DNA of 64,000 nt, from positions 496,001 through 560,000 of the forward strand of contig NZ_RQEP01000019.1 of assembly GCF_004770055.1 (NCBI RefSeq), given 5' to 3'. The DNA comes from Leptospira semungkisensis (GTDB taxonomy: Bacteria > Spirochaetota > Leptospiria > Leptospirales > Leptospiraceae). Shown piece by piece: positions 37,308 through 47,241 of this stretch. Made by a program: the position numbers and the translations under genes. The notes under the pieces are model-generated. The model ran no database searches. It was not told where the DNA came from and saw only the letters and a program-made list of their open reading frames with translations. How positions within the stretch are numbered: position 1 is the stretch's first letter; every line of letters starts with the position of its first letter.

Positions 37308-37649
37308 TTACGATTCGTAGATGGGACGGATCTCTACGCTTCCATTCGCATCTACTGCGGGGCAACCGTGAGCGAGAGTAGTCGCTTCTTCCAAGTTCTC
37401 CGCTGTTACTATGATGAAGCTGCCTAGTCTTTCTCGGATCTCAACGAAAGGGCCGTCAGTGACGACTCCTCCCGCTTTTAGCACCTTCCCTTCCATAGCA
37501 AGCCTAGGTCCGTGACTTGCCAATTTTCCCTGGGCGGCGATCCCGCTCACCCATTCCTTCCACTTCTTTCCAAGCGCTTCCATTTCTTTTGGGGAAGCAT
37601 TGCTATAATCATAACTTGGCTGCCGGAAGAGCAGCATGAATTCCTTCAT
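37308..37649 (-). CDS. YCII-related (DGPF) domain protein, ECF42 partner
   Basis: 113 residues: a small ferredoxin-like dimeric fold with MKEFMLLFRQP at the start and the signature TDGPFVEIRERLGSFIIV near residues 69-86. DGPF proteins are the conserved neighbours of ECF42 sigma factors; their biochemical role is unknown. The ribosome binding site AGGAGAAGG is strong. It lies 46 bases after the DoxX gene on the same strand and probably shares its transcript, which ends at the terminator at 37262-37300. Confidence 0.92.
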   Translation of the reverse strand: MKEFMLLFRQPSYDYSNASPKEMEALGKKWKEWVSGIAAQGKLASHGPRLAMEGKVLKAGGVVTDGPFVEIRERLGSFIIVTAENLEEATTLAHGCPAVDANGSVEIRPIYES

Positions 37650-37695
37650 TTCCTTCTCCTGTAGTATATTTTAAATCTTGAATATGTTCTTCGTT

Positions 37696-38124
37696 TTATA
37701 CCCAGTCGGTTTTCCATTGACGATAGGTAATCATCAAAAGTGCAAAGATGGTAAAAGGAACCATTGCCTTTCCGAAACCGACACCTGACAACAAATAAGA
37801 AGCGGTCGCTCCTAGAAGATTGAATGAATATCCTGCATAGGCCCATTCTTTCAAAGTCTTAAATCTATTCTGTAGGATCCCAATTCCTCCGAGCACTTTT
37901 GCAAAGCCCAGGATCTTTAGGAGATAAACAGGATAACCTAACAGCAAGATCCCTTCCACATTCGCTTGAAAGCTCGCCAAATACGCCACTCCTGCCATCA
38001 TCATAGTGGCTGTCAAAAACAGGGTCAGTGTCCAGTAGATCCATCTAGAGACCTTGATCCATTTTTCCTTCTTTGCTTCCATACTTGCGGAGCCTTCTTC
38101 TCTTAAACTTGCTGAATTCGACAT
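37696..38124 (-). CDS. DoxX-like small membrane protein
   Basis: 142 residues from ATG 38124, picked because AAGGAG lies six bases ahead; the frame is open to 38190. Four hydrophobic helices (about 25-45, 55-75, 80-100, 105-125) and the phrase YLLKILGFAKVLGGIGIL match the DoxX family. Such proteins often occur with ArsR, AHSA1 and DGPF genes, as here. The biochemical role is unknown; links to redox stress have been proposed for other members. It is divergent from the arsR gene, with a shared regulatory region of about 140 bases. Confidence 0.88.
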   Translation of the reverse strand: MSNSASLREEGSASMEAKKEKWIKVSRWIYWTLTLFLTATMMMAGVAYLASFQANVEGILLLGYPVYLLKILGFAKVLGGIGILQNRFKTLKEWAYAGYSFNLLGATASYLLSGVGFGKAMVPFTIFALLMITYRQWKTDWV

Positions 38125-38222
38125 TGTTTTCTCCTTATCTCGAATTTGAATTACACCCGGATAAGGATCGAGATTTAGAAAATTGGACATCTCCCTGAGA
38201 AAAAATCGAATTTTTTTAAAAC

Positions 38223-38272
38223 TTAGGTATTTACCTAACTAAATATCCATGCTATACTTAGGTAAATGCCTA
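38223..38272 (+). promoter_or_regulatory. Two ArsR-type operators and a promoter that may give a leaderless arsR mRNA
   Basis: The first operator is TTAGGTATTTACCTAA (38223-38238, perfect palindrome). The second, TTAGGTAAATGCCTAG (38258-38273), differs at one arm base and contains the ATG start (38266) of the arsR gene. A promoter TTTACC-17-TATACT (38230-38235, 38253-38258), with a TG two bases before the -10, would start transcription at about 38265-38266, on or beside the ATG. No ribosome binding site precedes the ATG. Confidence 0.7.
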
Positions 38273-38613
38273 GCAAAACTACCAACCTGGACGACTTATT
38301 TCACGCATTGGCAGATCCGACCAGGCGCTCCGTATTGGAACGCCTCAGCCTAGGGCCAGCCACTGTAGGAGAATTAGCAGAGCCTTTTGATATGGCTCTT
38401 CCATCGCTCATGCAGCATTTGAGTGTGCTGGAAGATTCTGTCCTGGTCCGCTCGCAAAAAGTGGGCCGAGTGAGAACGTACCAACTTACCTACCAACAGC
38501 TTGAATTGGGAGAGAGGTGGTTTTCAAAGCAAAGAGCGAGTTGGGAAAAAAGGCTCAATCAGCTCGACAACTACTTACTGGATTTAAAGGAGAAGAAGAA
38601 TGACAGTAACTAA
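38266..38613 (+). CDS. ArsR-family transcription repressor
   Basis: 115 residues, a winged helix-turn-helix. [51 protein letters not shown] is the typical ArsR DNA-binding core. No CxC metal-binding motif is present, so it belongs to the non-metal ArsR group usually paired with AHSA1/SRPBCC genes. It overlaps the next gene by 14 bases. The two TTAGGTA palindromes in front of it and of the divergent DoxX gene are its likely operators, giving self-repression. Confidence 0.92.
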   Translation: MPSKTTNLDDLFHALADPTRRSVLERLSLGPATVGELAEPFDMALPSLMQHLSVLEDSVLVRSQKVGRVRTYQLTYQQLELGERWFSKQRASWEKRLNQLDNYLLDLKEKKNDSN

Positions 38614-39085
38614 TTATTACCAACCGGATGCTAAGAGAGATTTAACCTTCGAAAGGATCGTGGATGTTCCAAGAAATCTAGTCTGGGACGCCTGGACGAT
38701 TCCGGAACATATCTTGAAATGGTTTACCCCTGCCCCTTGGCAAACTGTAGATTGCGAAATCGATCTGAAACCAGGTGGGATCTTTCGTACTACTATGCGT
38801 TCTCCTGAAGGAGAGGATTTTCCGAATATGGGATGCTTTTTGGAAATAGTCAAGAATGAGAAACTCATATTTACAGATATGCTGGAACCAGGTTATAAAC
38901 CGGCGCCAGGAGGATTCTTTACGGCAGTTCTTACTTTAGAAGATCATAACCAGGGAACTCTATATAAGGTGCTTGCCAGACATAAGGATGAAGAGGCTCG
39001 CAAGAAACACGAAGACATGGGATTCCATGATGGCTGGGGAAAAGCGTTAGATCAACTCGTGGCACTCATGAAAGCGGTTCGCTGA
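38600..39085 (+). CDS. SRPBCC (AHSA1-like) domain protein
   Basis: 161 residues with ribosome binding site GGAGAAGAAGA inside the end of the arsR gene. The AHSA1 fold is shown by [31 protein letters not shown] and by the late [16 protein letters not shown] helix. These proteins form a hydrophobic ligand pocket; the ligand is not known. ArsR/AHSA1 pairs with DGPF, DoxX and ECF42 form a recurrent bacterial module, supporting one shared function across 35.9-39.1 kb. Confidence 0.92.
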   Translation: MTVTNYYQPDAKRDLTFERIVDVPRNLVWDAWTIPEHILKWFTPAPWQTVDCEIDLKPGGIFRTTMRSPEGEDFPNMGCFLEIVKNEKLIFTDMLEPGYKPAPGGFFTAVLTLEDHNQGTLYKVLARHKDEEARKKHEDMGFHDGWGKALDQLVALMKAVR

Positions 39086-39316
39086 TTTCAAAACGACGAA
39101 CTCTTTGTGAAATAAATTGACTAAACTAAAGAGCGAAGGTGCTTAGCTTTTAAGTCGAACTGTTTCACTAATTCGTAATCCACTTCCAGGCTTAGATCGA
39201 TAGAAGGATCTTCCTATATCGGTTTTTGCCTGGTTTCCTTCCTCGTTCGTTATCGCATACTTTATTGCCGAAAAAGGCTTGCACTGCACAATAGCCCCAA
39301 ATAACTGGAAGCAGAA

Positions 39317-39682
39317 GTGCTCAAGAATTCCTTACATAAATGGATTATTCTTCTTCTTACGGTGATTATCATATTACCTACGGAGCAGGACGGAACTGCC
39401 GATTTGGATGTATTTTCCTTCGGCCTAACCCAATCTATCGGCTCAACTGATTTCAATAGTCTTGAAAAGCATTCGATAGATCCGCTTACTCTTAGAAAGA
39501 GATTCGATTTTTTAGACTATCATTTCGAATATTCGAATCGATCGGAAGAGATCAAGAGCGCAGTTTATCCTCTTGTATTTAGCTGGAATCCATATCATTA
39601 TCTAAAACTCATTTCAGTCCTTTTGCTGAACATACCTCCTCCTTCTTCTTCAGACCTAATTTCCATTTTAAACGAAAGATAG
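39317..39682 (+). CDS. Hypothetical exported or membrane protein
   Basis: 121 residues starting at GTG, with a ribosome binding site-like GGAAGCAG a few bases ahead. An N-terminal hydrophobic stretch (WIILLLTVIIILP) looks like a signal or anchor; a second hydrophobic segment (LKLISVLLLNIPP) lies near the C-terminus. I recognise no family. The 231-base stretch before it and the 189-base stretch after it hold no other gene. Coding potential is moderate; it could be a chance frame. Confidence 0.45.
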   Translation: MLKNSLHKWIILLLTVIIILPTEQDGTADLDVFSFGLTQSIGSTDFNSLEKHSIDPLTLRKRFDFLDYHFEYSNRSEEIKSAVYPLVFSWNPYHYLKLISVLLLNIPPPSSSDLISILNER

Positions 39683-39871
39683 GCTCCTCCTTGTAGGATT
39701 TTTAACCTTTTTAGGATCGGACCGATCGAGTTTATAGTTTCAACGAATCCGTAAGGATCGAATTTAAGTTTATTAGCTTATTAGATCTTAAGCGAAATAA
39801 TACTTCGGAAAATACTAGGTTTTGCTTTTATAGATCATGCGTCGGAAACGGCATTTAATTGGTGGGAAAAG

Positions 39872-42800
39872 ATGAAAGTCATCAATGATATTCTAGAGGC
39901 TGCGTTAAAGAACAGATTACTTACATTAGTCATCGGCGCAGTTACATTGATTATAGGGATTTGGTCCTGGATCCATATTCGTAAAGAAGCATATTCGGAT
40001 ATTGCAGATACCCAGGTCCGCTTGGTAGCAAAGTTTCCGGGTAAGGCAACTTTGGAAGTGGAAGAAAGAGTAACCATGCCTATCGAGAGAGTGCTTCACT
40101 CTACTCCGAACGTAATCGTAAGACGTTCCAGAACGATCAACGGACTCGTGGTATTCCAGTTCGTATTCGAAGAAGGTACGGATGATTACTTCGCAAGGAT
40201 GAGGCTCATGGAGAAGGTTCAAGACGCAGTCATTCCTGATGAAGTCGAGCCTACTCTCGCGCCAATGAGCTCTCCTGTCGGAGAGGTGTATCGTTATGTG
40301 GTGGAATCCATAGACGGCACTCATACTCCGATGGAACTCCGAAGCATACAAGACTGGATCGTTATTCCTAAGATGCTTCAGATCTCCGGGATTGCCGACG
40401 TGGTTACCTTCGGAGGTTTACCGAAGCAATTCCATATCGTTATGAATCCGGAGAACCTAATCCGATATCATGTTACCGTTTCCGATGTGATTGAAGCGGT
40501 ACAAAACAACAACTTGAACACGGGAGGTAACTTCCTTTTGCAAGGAGAGCAGTCCCTACCGATTCGGTCCTTGGGAGCCATTCGTGATATCAGCCAAATC
40601 GAAGACATTGTAGTTAAGAACCTGAACGGGGTTCCAGTATTCGTTAAGAATATCGGAAAGGTAGAAATCGCTCCTCCGATCCCGAGTGGAGTACTAGGTT
40701 ATACGATTCAGAATGACGAAGAAGGTCTAGTCGATGTTGACTCTGCAGTTCAAGGTCTAGTAGCAATGCGTCGTTGGGTGGAGCCTAACGCGTTCTTAGA
40801 AAGAGTCCGCGATAAGGTGAAAGAAATCAACGAGAAGTACATGCCTGATGGAACTCGTTTGAGAAACACCTATGACAGGGGAGATCTAGTTCAGTATACT
40901 CTTCGTACTGTAGGCATCACTCTTTTAGAAGGTATCATTTTAGTTAGCTTGGTGGTCGTCTTCTTCATAGGAAGTATACGAGCCTCCATTGTGGTTGTAA
41001 CCACGATACCATTCGCACTTCTATTCTCATTCACCATGATGAACGCATCAGGGATCTCTGCGAGCTTACTATCACTCGGAGCAGTCGACTTCGGGATCGT
41101 AGTAGATAGTGCCGTGGTCATGGTAGAGAATATCATGAGGCGGTACAAGAATGCTACGCCTCAGGATAAGCAAAAAGGGATCGTTGCCTTTACTAAGGAA
41201 TGCGGTTCCGAGGTAGCGACTGAGATCCTATTTGCGATCTTGATCATCATTCTTGCTTATCTACCGATCTTCTCCTTCGAACGTATTGAAGGAAGGTTAT
41301 TCAAACCGATGGCCTTCACTCTTTCCTTTGCGATCTTCGGTGCGTTACTCTTTACCATGACGATTGTTCCAGTACTCATGTCCTATTTCTTTAGGAACTA
41401 TTTTGAGTCTCCAAACCCTGGTCCGATCGAAATGCATAACCCAATCTACCATTGGGTAGAGAAGAAGTACGAAGTAATCGTTCACTTCTTAGTAGAAAGA
41501 TCCAAACGAGTAGTGACAATCGCGTTTACTGCTGTGGGAACACTTCTCGTGATAGGATTCATGAGTTTGGGAACGGAATTCCTTCCCTCCTTGGATGAAG
41601 GTGGATTTACTCTCCGACTCTATTTTCCTGTAGGTATCTCTTTGCCGGAAGCAAAGAAGTTCATACCTAAGGTAAGACAGATCATCTATAAGAATGAGAT
41701 GGTAAACACGATCCTTTCTCAGTATGGAAGGAACGACGACGGAACAGATCCACTTCCTCCAAACCGATTGGAAGTATATGTTGGATTAAAAGATTATAAA
41801 ATGTGGAAGGAGAAGATCACTAAAGAAGAACTTCTCCTCCGACTCAGAAACGATTTGGAAGAAGGACTTCCAAGCGTTAGGGTCAGTTTCTCTCAGCCTA
41901 TCATGGATAACCTTTCGGAAGCGATCATGGGGACCATTGCCGACCTTGCGGTATTCGTTTCCGGACAAGATATGAAAGTGATGCGAAACCTCGCAGATCA
42001 GATTCTTCATATCGTTTCCGAAATGAAAGGAGCGAGCGAATACGGAATTGAGCAGGAAGGTCCGGCGCCTCAGTTAGTCATACGAATCAAAAGAGATGTT
42101 GCCGCTCGTTATGGGATCAATGTAAGTGATATCCAGCAATTGATCGAAGCAGCAGTCGGTATGGAACCGATCAGCTATCTTTACGAAGGCCCTATGGATA
42201 ATCCTCCGAAAGAGCGCGCTCTTTTCGGAATCGTTGCGCGCTTCTCTAAAGATTATCGTGAATCCGCAAGAGAAATCGCAAGGATCCCGATCATCTCGCC
42301 TAAGGGAGAAAGGTTACCTCTCTCCGAACTTGCAGACATTACACAAGAAGATTCTCCTACCATGATCTTTCGCCAAGATGGAAAAAGAACTGTAACAGTT
42401 CGTTTGAACGTTAGGGGAAGAGACCAAGGTGGTTTCGTTGCAGAACTGCAAAAACGAGTGAAGAAGGAAGTCGTTTTCCCAGACGGTTACGAGGTGAAAT
42501 ACGGAGGCCAGTATGAGAACCTTGCCCGTGTAGGAAAGCAGCTTGCAATCGTGATCCCTTTAACGATCGGGATTATTTTCGGACTATTATATTTACTTTA
42601 TAGAGATTTAAGGTCCGTGCTTGTTGCTCTATCTTGTATTCCTCTTTCTCTCATCGGCGGAATTTACGCACTCTTAGCGAGAGGATACTACTTCAACGTT
42701 TCCGCAGGGGTAGGATTCATTTCATTGTTCGGCATCGCTACCATGGCAGGAATTCTATTCGTATCCAAGGCAAATCACTTCTTGCACGATAAGACTCCGG

Positions 42801-43219
42801 GCGCTCCTAAGATGAGCGTGCAGGATGCAGCAGTCGCCTCCGCAGTAACTCAGCTTCGCCCTCGCCTAATGACGATGCTACTTGCTCTCTTGGGATTGAT
42901 ACCGGCCACCATGGCAACAGGTGTGGGTTCCGACGTGCAAAGACCTTTAGCAACTGTGATGGTGGGAGGACTCGCCTCCGCATTATTACTCGTGCTAACA
43001 GTAATGCCTAGCTTGTACATCTTGATGATGAAGAAGAGAGAAGAAGAATACCAACATTCTTCCGCAAGTAACTCCTTAGTATTGCATCCGGAAGCCATCT
43101 CTAATTATGAAGGGAACGGATACCAATCCTACGATGAAGAATTTAGTTCTTCCAACAAAGTAGCCAAAACTCGCAAAAAACCCTCTTCTCTTTTAAAAAG
43201 TAAGAGAAAAGGAAAATAA
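39872..43219 (+). CDS. RND efflux pump, CzcA/CusA-like
   Basis: 1115 residues, an inner-membrane proton-driven RND transporter. Twelve membrane helices are expected (first at about 15-35; blocks at about 340-550 and 885-1055), with two large periplasmic loops. The TM4 segment reads [19 protein letters not shown], with the Asp/Asp/Glu arrangement of heavy-metal (HME) exporters of the CzcA type. The C-terminal tail is basic and Ser/Lys-rich ([17 protein letters not shown]). The ribosome binding site GGTGGG is good. No periplasmic adaptor or outer-membrane channel gene is adjacent, so partners must be elsewhere. Substrate unproven. Confidence 0.92.
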   Translation: MKVINDILEAALKNRLLTLVIGAVTLIIGIWSWIHIRKEAYSDIADTQVRLVAKFPGKATLEVEERVTMPIERVLHSTPNVIVRRSRTINGLVVFQFVFEEGTDDYFARMRLMEKVQDAVIPDEVEPTLAPMSSPVGEVYRYVVESIDGTHTPMELRSIQDWIVIPKMLQISGIADVVTFGGLPKQFHIVMNPENLIRYHVTVSDVIEAVQNNNLNTGGNFLLQGEQSLPIRSLGAIRDISQIEDIVVKNLNGVPVFVKNIGKVEIAPPIPSGVLGYTIQNDEEGLVDVDSAVQGLVAMRRWVEPNAFLERVRDKVKEINEKYMPDGTRLRNTYDRGDLVQYTLRTVGITLLEGIILVSLVVVFFIGSIRASIVVVTTIPFALLFSFTMMNASGISASLLSLGAVDFGIVVDSAVVMVENIMRRYKNATPQDKQKGIVAFTKECGSEVATEILFAILIIILAYLPIFSFERIEGRLFKPMAFTLSFAIFGALLFTMTIVPVLMSYFFRNYFESPNPGPIEMHNPIYHWVEKKYEVIVHFLVERSKRVVTIAFTAVGTLLVIGFMSLGTEFLPSLDEGGFTLRLYFPVGISLPEAKKFIPKVRQIIYKNEMVNTILSQYGRNDDGTDPLPPNRLEVYVGLKDYKMWKEKITKEELLLRLRNDLEEGLPSVRVSFSQPIMDNLSEAIMGTIADLAVFVSGQDMKVMRNLADQILHIVSEMKGASEYGIEQEGPAPQLVIRIKRDVAARYGINVSDIQQLIEAAVGMEPISYLYEGPMDNPPKERALFGIVARFSKDYRESAREIARIPIISPKGERLPLSELADITQEDSPTMIFRQDGKRTVTVRLNVRGRDQGGFVAELQKRVKKEVVFPDGYEVKYGGQYENLARVGKQLAIVIPLTIGIIFGLLYLLYRDLRSVLVALSCIPLSLIGGIYALLARGYYFNVSAGVGFISLFGIATMAGILFVSKANHFLHDKTPGAPKMSVQDAAVASAVTQLRPRLMTMLLALLGLIPATMATGVGSDVQRPLATVMVGGLASALLLVLTVMPSLYILMMKKREEEYQHSSASNSLVLHPEAISNYEGNGYQSYDEEFSSSNKVAKTRKKPSSLLKSKRKGK

Positions 43220-43229
43220 GAACAAACAA

Positions 43230-43277
43230 ACGTAAATGAAAGCTCAAGCTTAGAGTTTTCATTTACGTTCCTTTTTT
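43230..43277 (+). terminator. Rho-independent terminator after the RND pump gene
   Basis: The 12-bp stem ACGTAAATGAAA/TTTCATTTACGT is followed by TCCTTTTTT. It lies 10 bases after the stop. Confidence 0.92.
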
Positions 43278-43280
43278 CCT

Positions 43281-43320
43281 TTGACAAAAGCGTTTAGATA
43301 AGTATATAGTGCATATACAT
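43281..43320 (+). promoter_or_regulatory. Promoter and operator-like box of the marR gene
   Basis: The -35 TTGACA (43281-43286) is followed by TATATA (43303-43308) at a 16-base spacing. The box TATATAGTGCATATACAT (43303-43320) covers the -10 and the expected start. A near copy (TATATAGTGTATATACAA) stands before the thiolase gene. Confidence 0.7.
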
Positions 43321-43333
43321 CATAAATTTCAGT

Positions 43334-43804
43334 ATGAAAGATAAACTCGAACCGGAAGATCTAAAAAAGATAGGCTTAGCCTGCCTGAACGTCAGCTTAC
43401 GACGAACTACAAGGAAGATTACTTCTTTCTATGATTCCGTATTGAAGCCTTCCGGCCTGAGGATTACTCAATTTACCATTCTAGTCAGTATCGGATTGGA
43501 GAAGGATTGCAGCATTACCGATCTCTCCAGACTCACAGATATAGATAGGACCACACTCCAAAGAAGTTTGGAGATCTTAAAACGAGATGGCCTAATCCGT
43601 ATTGAAAAGAAAGAAGCGGGGAATATTAGAAATCTTTTTCTAACCAAAAAAGGAGAGTCTAAATTGGCTGAAGCAGTCTTACTCTGGAAGGAAGCACAGG
43701 CTCAGATCTCCGATTCTCTTGGAAAATCCAAGTTGAACGAAACCTTGAAAATACTCTCGGAAGTAAGAAAACTTCCGATTTTGGAATCTGTAAATCAGGT
43801 CTAA
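43334..43804 (+). CDS. MarR-family transcription regulator
   Basis: 156 residues. The MarR winged helix is visible: LRITQFTILVSIGLEKDCSITDLSRLTDIDRTTLQRSLEILKRDGLI, wing IEKKEAGNIRNLFLTKKGE. N- and C-terminal helices should form the dimer interface. The operator-like box overlapping its own -10, repeated before the thiolase gene, suggests that it represses both itself and the thiolase. The ligand is unknown; for a thiolase regulator an acyl-CoA or fatty acid is plausible. Confidence 0.92.
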   Translation: MKDKLEPEDLKKIGLACLNVSLRRTTRKITSFYDSVLKPSGLRITQFTILVSIGLEKDCSITDLSRLTDIDRTTLQRSLEILKRDGLIRIEKKEAGNIRNLFLTKKGESKLAEAVLLWKEAQAQISDSLGKSKLNETLKILSEVRKLPILESVNQV

Positions 43805-43838
43805 GATAATAAGAAGGAAAATGCACTTTTTGTAAATT

Positions 43839-43857
43839 ATATAGTGTATATACAACA
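43839..43857 (+). promoter_or_regulatory. Second copy of the MarR operator-like box, before the thiolase gene
   Basis: TATATAGTGTATATACAAC lies 17-35 bases upstream of the thiolase start at 43874. It matches the box at 43303-43320 at nearly every position and contains the palindrome TGTATATACA. Confidence 0.65.
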
Positions 43858-43873
43858 TATAAAGGAGATCGAA

Positions 43874-45055
43874 ATGGTAGTTTTATTAGACGGAGTGCGG
43901 ACCCCATTCGGAAAATTCGGGGGAAAATTAAAGGATTATAGCTCTTCAGACTTAGCAGTGATCACGGCAAAAGAAGTGATCCGTAAAACAGGTATTGATC
44001 CTACAAGTATCCAAGAATCGATTTATGGAAACGTAATACAAGACAACAAAGACTCCGCTTATTTGGCCCGACATGTTGCGCTTCGCTCCGGACTTGCACA
44101 ATCTTCGAGTGCGCTTACTGTGAATCGGCTTTGCGGTTCAGGAATGGAGAGCATTCTCTTTGGCTCGAGAAAGATCTTAAGCGGAGAAAATGATCTGGTC
44201 CTTGCGGGAGGAACGGAATCCATGAGTAATGCTCCCTTCGTTCTCCAAAACGCAAGATGGGGCAATAAGTATGGAAATGCAATCGCAGAAGATAGACTCG
44301 AGCAGAGCTTAACCGACTGCTTTGTAGATCTTACGATGGGAATGACTGCGGAGAATATTGCAGCTAAGTATAGCATTTCCAGAACGGAACAAGATGAATG
44401 GGCTGGTATTTCTCAAGTGCGTGCGGAGAAGGCAAGCAACCTGGATCTTTTTCAAGATGAAATGATTCCGATCCAATTGGGCGGAAAGACACCAAGCGTA
44501 TTTAAGAAAGATGAGCAGATCCGCGGAGAAGAATGCCTTCCTCAGCTTGGAAATCTCAAAACCGCATTCTTAAAAGAAGGCACAGTTACTGCGGGAAATG
44601 CGTCTGGAATCAACGATGGTGCCGCTTCTGTGATTCTCGCCTCTTCTGAATGGTCCAAAAAACACGGACACAAACCTTTAGCATCTATATTAGGCTATTC
44701 GAATGTAGGCTGCGATCCGAAAATGATGGGTTTAGGACCAGTATTCGCTATTCCAGTAGCTTTACAAAGAGCCGGCTTAAAGTTAGAGGAAATCGATCTT
44801 TTCGAGATTAATGAAGCGTACGCCTCTCAAACATTGGCAGTCATACGAGAGTTAGGACTCGATCCTGAGAAAACGAATGTGAACGGTGGAGCAATCGCAA
44901 TCGGCCATCCATTGGGAGCAAGCGGTACGAGAGTTGCGTTGACACTCGCCTACGAACTTAAGCGCAAGAACCTTCGCTATGGAGTTGCCTCTCTCTGCAT
45001 AGGAGGAGGACAAGGCATTGCTCTTGTCTTAGAAAATCACGATTTTATAAAGTGA
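43874..45055 (+). CDS. Acetyl-CoA acetyltransferase (thiolase)
   Basis: 393 residues from ATG 43874, which has AAAGGAGAT just upstream; the open frame begins at 43844. Thiolase hallmarks are complete: active-site Cys in [14 protein letters not shown], the [11 protein letters not shown] motif, [17 protein letters not shown] with the catalytic His, and the second Cys in [16 protein letters not shown]. It condenses or cleaves acyl-CoA, either in fatty acid degradation or acetoacetyl-CoA formation. It is separated from marR by 69 bases with a matching operator box, so regulation by that MarR is likely. It converges with the Amt-SpoIIE gene, five bases away. Confidence 0.93.
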   Translation: MVVLLDGVRTPFGKFGGKLKDYSSSDLAVITAKEVIRKTGIDPTSIQESIYGNVIQDNKDSAYLARHVALRSGLAQSSSALTVNRLCGSGMESILFGSRKILSGENDLVLAGGTESMSNAPFVLQNARWGNKYGNAIAEDRLEQSLTDCFVDLTMGMTAENIAAKYSISRTEQDEWAGISQVRAEKASNLDLFQDEMIPIQLGGKTPSVFKKDEQIRGEECLPQLGNLKTAFLKEGTVTAGNASGINDGAASVILASSEWSKKHGHKPLASILGYSNVGCDPKMMGLGPVFAIPVALQRAGLKLEEIDLFEINEAYASQTLAVIRELGLDPEKTNVNGGAIAIGHPLGASGTRVALTLAYELKRKNLRYGVASLCIGGGQGIALVLENHDFIK

Positions 45056-45060
45056 TCTCT

Positions 45061-47196
45061 CTATTTCTTGGATTTTCGATTGATCCCAAGTAGAGAGATA
45101 TCATCCTGCTTGGGAGCTCCGGCTAGAAATTCATCGAGTTCTCTTAATATAGTGTCGATTCCCTCTTTCATGGATGTGTCTCCCAAATTTCGGATCAGGG
45201 CCTCTGCCCTTTGTTCTCCAAACTCTATTTTGGAAGAATTCCATTGTTCGATGAGACCATCCGTAAATAGAATGATCTTGGAATCCTGAGTAAATTCCAT
45301 TTCACTAGAAGTGTATTTCGTATTTGGGATCACTCCCATGATCCGACCGGTCTTTTCCAGAGTATGGATCTCTTTTCCTTGCAGAATGTACTGAGGGATA
45401 TGTCCTGCAGAAGAATAACGGACCAAATTCAAATTCGTATCGATATCGATCACAATACAGGTAAAGAATTGATTCAAATTCTTGAATGTATGCAGGAATT
45501 CATTATTCAGATGGAATAATATTTCTGTGACGCTGTATATTCCCCGCTTTAAGGATTCGTAAATTGCTTTGATCGCCATTGTAAGAAGCGCAGCCTGGAC
45601 GCCATGACCGGTTGCATCGGCCAAAAAGACCCGAGTCAGTCCGGGACGAAGCTCCATAATATCGAAGAAATCTCCCCCTACTTCGTTTAAAGGAAGATAA
45701 CGGACTACAATTTCCAATTCACCGGAAGTCTTATCTTCTTGGGAGATTATTCCAGATTGTATCTTGCGAGCAGTAGAAAGATCGCTTTGGATCAAACTTA
45801 AGTTGTGCTCCAGTTCATGGGCCAATGTTTCCTTTTCCTTAATATTGGTCCGAATCTTTTCCAATACAAGATTATATCTCTCCGCAATCTGTCCTACTTC
45901 CGTAAATGGTTCGATGGAAAGATCTTTGCTTAAATCTCCGGTTTGTTTCTGGTATTCCATTTCCAAGAATAGATCGATGAGTTCCGTGGTTGCTCTATGT
46001 TCCGTATAGTTCAATCCTTGGTATTCATTCTGCGGAGAGACTCTCAGTCTATAAAAGCGATTGATCAGAGCAAGAAGCGAATAGCTCACTCCGAAAGAAA
46101 GAAGTCCGCAGGAAAATATTCCAAGGAGCTGTATTAAGATTTGGTCTGTCCGATTGAGTCCTGTTCCGAGTAAACTTAGATCGCCAAAAAACCCGACGGC
46201 CAAGGTCCCCCAAATCCCGCCTACTAAGTGCACAGGAATTGCACCTACAGCGTCGTCCAGCTTCAAACGATCCAATTGTTCTCCCGCTTCGAACATTAAA
46301 ATTCCTGCAACAAGCCCAATCAGGATCGCTTCTAGAGAATTCACTGCATGACAGGGAGCAGTAATCGCAACGAGTCCTGCAAGAGTTCCATTCAAAGGAA
46401 GAGTTGCTTCTGCATATTTCAGCCGGATCCATCCATAAATCAGGCTGGAGGCCATTCCACCGGAAGCAGCGAACATAGTATTAACAATAATATTAGGAAC
46501 GTTAGGCGTGAATGCAAGAGTGCTTCCCCCATTAAAGCCGATCCAACCGAACCAAAGGATCAATGTTCCAAGCATCGCCAAAGGAAGATTATGGCCGGTG
46601 ATCTTTCGAACTTCGCCGTCCCATCCATACTTGCCTGTACGATTTCCAATCAACATCATTGCAGATAGCCCTACCCATCCACCAACGCTATGTACTGCAG
46701 TTGAACCTGCAAAATCCACGAAGCCTAAACGAGCAAGCCAACCAGTTACTTGGTTCCAGTCCTGCAATTGCTTTCCCCAGGCCCAATGTCCAAAGACAGG
46801 ATAGATCAATGAAGAGATGATTGTGGTAACTATAATATAAGCTCCGAATTTCATTCTCTCTGCGACCGCACCGGACACGATAGTTGCTGCTGTTCCGCAG
46901 AACATGAGTTGGAACAAAAAGAAAACGGGGATCTCCGGTTTCTCCCACGAGAATTCCGGAAAGAAGAAGTCATGTCCAATTATGCCGAAAAAGCTAACTC
47001 CGAACATGAGCCCAAAGCCTATGGAATAAAATACAAGGGTCGCGATTCCAAAATCTGTAATATTCTTAATGGCTACATTGATGGAATTTTTGGTGCGAGT
47101 AAGCCCGGACTCTAAGCAGAGAAATCCGGCCTGCATAAAAAAGACCAGTCCGGAAGACAGAATGATCCAGAGAATATCGAAGCTTGTCTTTGGCAT
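45061..47196 (-). CDS. Ammonium transporter fused to a SpoIIE/PP2C phosphatase
   Basis: 711 residues. Residues 1 to about 400 form an Amt/Rh/MEP channel. The two pore histidines are present (DFAGSTAVHSVGGWVG and GAIPVHLVGGIWG), as are AERMKFGAYI and LWFGWIGFNGGSTLAF, so conduction or at least ammonium binding is plausible. A HAMP-like and coiled-coil linker (about 405-500; GDLSKDLSIEPFTEVGQIAERY) leads to a SpoIIE-type Ser/Thr phosphatase (about 505-705) with metal-binding residues in EVGGDFFD, LADATGHG, SAGH, TDGL and QDDISLLG. It reads as a membrane ammonium sensor whose output is protein dephosphorylation, possibly of an anti-anti-sigma factor. No GlnK/P-II or anti-sigma gene is adjacent. 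Confidence 0.95.
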   Translation of the reverse strand: MPKTSFDILWIILSSGLVFFMQAGFLCLESGLTRTKNSINVAIKNITDFGIATLVFYSIGFGLMFGVSFFGIIGHDFFFPEFSWEKPEIPVFFLFQLMFCGTAATIVSGAVAERMKFGAYIIVTTIISSLIYPVFGHWAWGKQLQDWNQVTGWLARLGFVDFAGSTAVHSVGGWVGLSAMMLIGNRTGKYGWDGEVRKITGHNLPLAMLGTLILWFGWIGFNGGSTLAFTPNVPNIIVNTMFAASGGMASSLIYGWIRLKYAEATLPLNGTLAGLVAITAPCHAVNSLEAILIGLVAGILMFEAGEQLDRLKLDDAVGAIPVHLVGGIWGTLAVGFFGDLSLLGTGLNRTDQILIQLLGIFSCGLLSFGVSYSLLALINRFYRLRVSPQNEYQGLNYTEHRATTELIDLFLEMEYQKQTGDLSKDLSIEPFTEVGQIAERYNLVLEKIRTNIKEKETLAHELEHNLSLIQSDLSTARKIQSGIISQEDKTSGELEIVVRYLPLNEVGGDFFDIMELRPGLTRVFLADATGHGVQAALLTMAIKAIYESLKRGIYSVTEILFHLNNEFLHTFKNLNQFFTCIVIDIDTNLNLVRYSSAGHIPQYILQGKEIHTLEKTGRIMGVIPNTKYTSSEMEFTQDSKIILFTDGLIEQWNSSKIEFGEQRAEALIRNLGDTSMKEGIDTILRELDEFLAGAPKQDDISLLGINRKSKK

Positions 47197-47241
47197 CCAA
47201 TTTCATATTTCAGGAAATGATAAGCGAATTGGCAAGAAGCA

